Notes under the pieces: model-generated
Database searches by the model: none
What the model saw: the letters and a program-made list of their open reading frames with translations, nothing else
What the model was told of the DNA's origin: nothing
Part shown: positions 5,840-8,798 of the stretch, one piece after another
Layout: each line of letters begins with the position of its first letter
Position numbering within the stretch: position 1 is the first letter of the stretch
NCBI GenBank assembly: GCA_023393525.1
Contig: JAEWKZ010000116.1
Location: 1 to 8,798, forward strand
Source: Pseudomonadota bacterium
GTDB lineage: Bacteria > Desulfobacterota > Desulfovibrionia > Desulfovibrionales > Desulfomicrobiaceae
Length of the DNA: 8,798 nucleotides
Direction: 5' to 3'
Position numbers and translations under genes: made by a program

Positions 5840-6148
5840 ATGGACAAGATAAAAGTATATGGCAAAGAGTACCCCATGCGCATGACCATGGGGGCTATGC
5901 TCCGCTTTCAGCGTGAGACGGGAAAGGATGTCAGCCAGATGGGTACTGACGTCAGCCTGATGATCGTTTTTCTGCACTGCTGCGTGACAAGCGCCTGCAA
6001 TGCCGACGGGGTGACTTTCGATCTGGATCTCGACAAGTTTGCTGACGGTCTGGACATGAATGTCCTGAATGACTTTGCGGAGTCATTGTCTGCCGGTACC
6101 GGTGACTCAAAAAAAAAGCCGGAGAAGATGCCGACATCTGCGAACTGA
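5840..6148 (+). CDS. Tail assembly chaperone, G-like N-terminal product
   Basis: This 102-residue product is the upstream frame of the chaperone pair, analogous to lambda gpG, which coats the tape measure protein and recruits tube subunits. It opens with MDKIKVYGKEYPMRMTMGAMLRFQRETGKDV, a short hairpin then a helix with the typical 'tmgal..fe..tG.d' pattern. It continues with a helical region (about 40-85) and ends in a Lys-rich tail SKKKPEKMPTSAN. The gene starts three bases after the tube gene stop. Near its 3' end an A-run forms A AAA AAG in frame, so some ribosomes should shift to the -1 frame, giving a fusion of about 200 residues that ends at 6441. Without shifting, the protein ends at TGA 6146-6148. 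Confidence 0.8.
   Translation: MDKIKVYGKEYPMRMTMGAMLRFQRETGKDVSQMGTDVSLMIVFLHCCVTSACNADGVTFDLDLDKFADGLDMNVLNDFAESLSAGTGDSKKKPEKMPTSAN
6109..6139 (+). promoter_or_regulatory. Programmed -1 frameshift site in the tail chaperone gene
   Basis: Nine A residues (6109-6117) followed by G place A AAA AAG (6112-6118) exactly in the X XXY YYZ register of the upstream frame. This is among the most shift-prone heptamers in bacteria, as in E. coli dnaX. Seven bases downstream lies a small stem, AGATG (6126-6130) pairing with CATCT (6135-6139), loop CCGA. The -1 frame is open only from 6106 (after TGA 6103-6105), and the 0 frame stops at 6148, so the slip must occur in this 42-base window. Confidence 0.8.
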
Positions 6149-6441
6149 TGGGAATAGCCGTGGGGAGTATCGGGATGAGTCTAAGTGACTTCTGTGCCTG
6201 TACTCCCCGCGAGTTCCATAGCATTTACCGCAATTGGGAGCGGATGCGGATGCGCGACCCGTGGGAACGGACAAGGTTCCTGGCATGCTGCGTGCTGCAG
6301 CCCTACAGCAAGAAGACGCTGAAAGTGACGGATGTGTGCCGTTTCAGTTGGGATGCGGAACGGAAAGCGACGGCTCCGGCGGCTGAAAGTACGAGGGAGA
6401 GGTTTGAAATGTTAAAGAAAAGGATGGAAGAAAAAGAATGA
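6148..6441 (+). CDS. Tail assembly chaperone, T-like C-terminal part (made by -1 frameshift)
   Basis: This is the downstream half of the chaperone pair, equal to the T part of lambda gpGT. It lies in the -1 frame relative to the gene at 5840. After the slip the fusion reads AGEDADICELMGIAVGSIG, so the true coding start of this part is 6118, upstream of the ATG at 6148. ELMGIAVGSIGMSLSDFCACTPREF continues smoothly across that ATG, which supports the fusion; the 'l..tp.Ef' pattern is typical of T-like and GP15-like chaperone parts. A second helix, WERMRMRDPWERTRFLACCVLQPY, and a charged tail ending MEEKE follow. The ATG overlaps the G-like stop (TGATG), so independent re-initiation remains possible and could make a 97-residue form as well. 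Confidence 0.76.
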   Translation: MGIAVGSIGMSLSDFCACTPREFHSIYRNWERMRMRDPWERTRFLACCVLQPYSKKTLKVTDVCRFSWDAERKATAPAAESTRERFEMLKKRMEEKE

Positions 6442-6442
6442 A

Positions 6443-6775
6443 TCAATTCTTTTCCACGGTAGTAGAGGTGATTTTAATATTCACCACAATAGGCTTTTTC
6501 CTTTCTTCCTCGCGTCTGCGGGCTTCCTCCTCTTCATAGCGGGCATTGTCATTGAATGCTTTGGCTGCAAGGACTATTGCCGCAACAATGAAAAGTGCGG
6601 TTATGCAACTTTGGAGAAAAGGATATCCCCCTACGAAATCGCATGCCACGCAGTAGAGAGGGAGCATTCCGCCCACACCAAGAAGCGCACCACTCCCGAA
6701 ACTCTTATTCTCATATAGCGCAAAGCCTGTGAAGAAGAGCAGAAGTGCGGCAGATATGAATAATCCGTAAACCAT
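6443..6775 (-). CDS. Small three-helix membrane protein on the opposite strand, possible moron
   Basis: This 110-residue protein has three predicted membrane segments: 1-20 (MVYGLFISAALLLFFTGFAL), about 30-49 (ALLGVGGMLPLYCVACDFVG) and 53-72 (FLQSCITALFIVAAIVLAAK). A highly charged helix (about 78-94, EEEEARRREEERKK) and a short strand-like end PIVVNIKITSTTVEKN follow. The positive-inside rule puts the charged C-terminus in the cytoplasm. The frame is clean and no competing plus-strand gene covers this stretch. It faces the chaperone gene (stops one base apart) and has its own promoter-like element. A lone reverse gene inside a tail operon is typical of a 'moron', which often alters the host envelope or blocks superinfection. 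The function is not recognised; a holin-like role is a weaker alternative. Confidence 0.66.
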   Translation of the reverse strand: MVYGLFISAALLLFFTGFALYENKSFGSGALLGVGGMLPLYCVACDFVGGYPFLQSCITALFIVAAIVLAAKAFNDNARYEEEEARRREEERKKPIVVNIKITSTTVEKN

Positions 6776-6806
6776 GATTATTTTATTAAGAATAATAATA
6801 TCAGTG

Positions 6807-6814
6807 CAAATATA
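6807..6814 (-). promoter_or_regulatory. Candidate -7 element TATATTTG for the reverse membrane gene
   Basis: The minus strand reads TATATTTG, an exact TAnnTTTG match, ending 31 bases before the ATG at 6775. No TTTG lies at the expected -33 distance, so this is only half a promoter; the upstream half would fall inside the first codons of the tape measure gene. A/T richness here makes chance matches more likely. Confidence 0.38.
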
Positions 6815-6822
6815 AGAATTTT

Positions 6823-8798
6823 ATGGCAAATGAGGTAGAGTTTAAGTTAAAAATAACGACTGACGGCAAGGATACTTTCCATGAATTGACAATTGACGCC
6901 CAGTCTTTTGACGAAGCCGTAAGGCGTGTGACCGAAAGTGCCCATAAGGCTGCTGATGAAATTCAGAACATGGCGATGCAGAACCTGAACTGGGATACGT
7001 TGATTAACGGCGTGGAACAGTTCAATAACGGGCTGCAAAGCCTGGTGGGCGGCTATGACAGTTTCGACAAATCCATGCGTGCCGCCAATACTATGGCAGG
7101 TAAGACAGGCAAGGACTTTGATGCGTTGACTGACAGCGTGAAGGGACTGAGCCAAGTTATCCCCATGGCGCGTGAAGAACTGGCGGGAGGCCTGTATCAG
7201 GTAATCTCGAACGGTGTGCCTGAAGACAACTGGATCAGCTTTCTTGAACAAAGCAGCAAAGCGGCTGTAGGAGGTATAGCCGACCTTGGCCAGACGGTTA
7301 CCGTGACTTCTACCATCATCAAGAATTACGGTCTGGAATGGGATACGGCCGGAGGTATTCAGGATAAGATACAGAAGACTGCAAAGAATGGTGTGACCAG
7401 CTTTGAACAGCTTGCTTCCGCTCTTCCCCGTGTCAGTGGCAGTGCTTCGCAGTTGGGTGTCAGTATTGATGAGCTGATGGCGGTATTCGCCACCGCAACG
7501 GGAGTAACAGGTAACACGGCGGAAGTCAGTACCCAGCTTGCCGCCGTACTCACCGCACTTATTAAACCCAGTTCGGAAGCGGCAAAAGCGGCTGAAGCAA
7601 TGGGTGTCAGTTTTGATGCCGCCAGCATTAAGGAAGCTGGAGGGCTGGAGAATTTCCTGCGTACGTTGGACATCGCTATCAACGAATACAGTACGCGCAC
7701 CGGAGAACTAAAAGAAACGATTTACGGAAACCTTTTTGGCAGTGCCGAATCACTGCGTCTGCTGACTTCTCTCACCGGTGAACAGAAAGAGAAATTCAGC
7801 CGGAACATTCAGGAAATGGCTGACAGTACAGGGGTGATAGATTCGGCATTCGCCGAAATGAACAGCACCGGGGAAGCCAACGCTCAGGTGCTGAAAAACC
7901 AGGTTTCGGCAATGACTGACTATGTGGCATCCGTCGTGAGCGGTTACGCCCCCCAGATAGCACTTATAGCTAATATGAGTGTGGCCGCAGCCGGTGGAAT
8001 CCGGTTCGTCAAAACCTTGCGGATGCTGAAAGGCAGTGTACTGGCGCATATTGCCGCTCTAAAGGCGGACACAGCCGCGCAAGGACTGTACAGTGGCGTG
8101 ATTGTATCTTCCCGACCACTGATGCGTATCCACCGCATGCTGCTTGCCTCGCTTACCGCCGCTACCGGTAGTCTGACCGCTGCCACCGTAGCACTTTCCG
8201 CCGCCTACACAATGGGGCTGTCTCTTGTGATTATGGGTATTGCGTCCCTATTTACGTCTACGGGAGATGCGGCGGAAGAAGCCGCTCAGAAGCAGGATAT
8301 ATTAAAAGAGAGTACCGAAGCGTTTACTTCAGCTGTCACCGATGTGAAAGGGCAGATTGATCTGGAGATAGCCACCTTGCAACAGCTCATCAAGAATCAC
8401 GGTGACGAGACCGACATGGTGGAGGAACTGAACCGGAAGTATGGCGAATCCCTGGGATATCATAAGACTGCGGCGGAATGGTATGATATACTGATATCCA
8501 AAAGTAAAGCCTATTGCCAGGCTATCGGTTACGAGGCACAAGCCAAAGTGCTGTCTTCCCAAAAGGCGGCCAAAGAGCTGGAACTGGAGAGCGTCCGCAG
8601 TCAAAAGCAGACACTGGAAAAGAGCGGAAAGGACAAGAAGGAAGTGACAAGCGTCCGCGGAGGACTCAATCCGTCAGTTACGTCCTATACGGTAAACACC
8701 AAGGAGTATGACCGGCTGATAGAGCAGGAACGTGCTCTGGAAGAAGAGACCGGACAATTGCAGAAACAGTTCGACACCTGCATGGAGAAGGTGTGGGC
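6823..8798 (+). CDS. Phage tail tape measure protein (partial, 3' end outside window)
   Basis: This protein sets tail length and is threaded through the tube during assembly. The first 658 residues are in the window and the frame is open at the right edge. Residues 1-80 are a charged leader. About 80-285 match the TP901-type tape measure core: FDKSMRAANTMAGKTGKDFD (81-100), then repeated helix-turn segments such as GLYQVISNGV, ITSFEQL-like GVTSFEQLASALPRVSG, a 'LGVSIDELMAVFATAT' segment and TQLAAVLTALIKPS. A long hydrophobic stretch (about 451-477, LTAATVALSAAYTMGLSLVI and following) is usual for these proteins. From about 490 the chain is charged and coiled-coil-like (for example AKELELESVRSQKQTLEK). 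The ATG at 6823 is the first start after an in-frame TAA at 6796-6798; its leader is A/T-rich, without Shine-Dalgarno. Confidence 0.92.
   Translation, partial: MANEVEFKLKITTDGKDTFHELTIDAQSFDEAVRRVTESAHKAADEIQNMAMQNLNWDTLINGVEQFNNGLQSLVGGYDSFDKSMRAANTMAGKTGKDFDALTDSVKGLSQVIPMAREELAGGLYQVISNGVPEDNWISFLEQSSKAAVGGIADLGQTVTVTSTIIKNYGLEWDTAGGIQDKIQKTAKNGVTSFEQLASALPRVSGSASQLGVSIDELMAVFATATGVTGNTAEVSTQLAAVLTALIKPSSEAAKAAEAMGVSFDAASIKEAGGLENFLRTLDIAINEYSTRTGELKETIYGNLFGSAESLRLLTSLTGEQKEKFSRNIQEMADSTGVIDSAFAEMNSTGEANAQVLKNQVSAMTDYVASVVSGYAPQIALIANMSVAAAGGIRFVKTLRMLKGSVLAHIAALKADTAAQGLYSGVIVSSRPLMRIHRMLLASLTAATGSLTAATVALSAAYTMGLSLVIMGIASLFTSTGDAAEEAAQKQDILKESTEAFTSAVTDVKGQIDLEIATLQQLIKNHGDETDMVEELNRKYGESLGYHKTAAEWYDILISKSKAYCQAIGYEAQAKVLSSQKAAKELELESVRSQKQTLEKSGKDKKEVTSVRGGLNPSVTSYTVNTKEYDRLIEQERALEEETGQLQKQFDTCMEKVW

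Noticed and set aside
5354..5977. Minus-strand 207-residue open frame
   Set aside because: It is antisense to the tail tube gene and the start of the chaperone gene, and its His/Cys/Arg-rich product is typical of a shadow frame.
7359..8604. Minus-strand frames opposite the tape measure gene
   Set aside because: All lie within a continuous 658-codon plus-strand frame with a clear tape measure core.
1..8798. tRNA genes, CRISPR arrays, insertion sequences, attachment sites, diversity-generating repeats
   Set aside because: None was seen by eye: no cloverleaf-like sequence, no regularly spaced repeats, no transposase or reverse transcriptase frame, and no terminal inverted repeats.

Overview
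The window is part of a tailed-phage genome, most likely a prophage of Bacteroides, Phocaeicola or another Bacteroidota host. Two things point to that host group. One promoter matches the Bacteroidota form (TTTG, about 20 bases, TAnnTTTG). Most start codons are preceded by A/T-rich leaders with no Shine-Dalgarno sequence. No integrase, transposase, repressor or host gene is visible, so the mode of integration cannot be read from this stretch.

Layout. Positions 1-1542 (minus strand) hold the DNA-packaging genes: a small-subunit-like helix-turn-helix protein followed, with a 4-base overlap, by the terminase large subunit, which runs off the left edge. A 176-base divergent control region (1543-1718) carries promoters facing both ways and a pair of 9-base direct repeats. 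Rightward from 1719 come the head genes: a ClpP-type maturation protease fused to a scaffold-like tail, a 45-residue basic protein, the probable major capsid protein, and a small acidic-tailed protein. A probable lysis cassette follows (4209-5357): an NNPGNIR-motif lysozyme-like protein, a small membrane protein, and a lipoprotein that also has a C-terminal membrane anchor. The last two genes overlap by 266 bases in different frames. The tail module starts at 5372 with the tail tube protein, then two tail assembly chaperone frames joined by an A AAA AAG slippery site, then the tape measure protein, which runs off the right edge. A small membrane protein gene on the opposite strand (6443-6775) sits between the chaperone and the tape measure gene.

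How it fits together. Terminase packages DNA into heads built from the capsid protein and matured by the protease-scaffold. The tube protein, chaperones and tape measure build a long tail, so the virion is siphovirus-like or myovirus-like. The lysis genes release particles from a Gram-negative host. No portal or head-tail connector was recognised; these may lie to the left beyond the terminase gene. The main points of interest are the frameshift site, the u-spanin-like lipoprotein with its overlapping partner, the mirrored divergent promoters, and the inserted reverse membrane gene.
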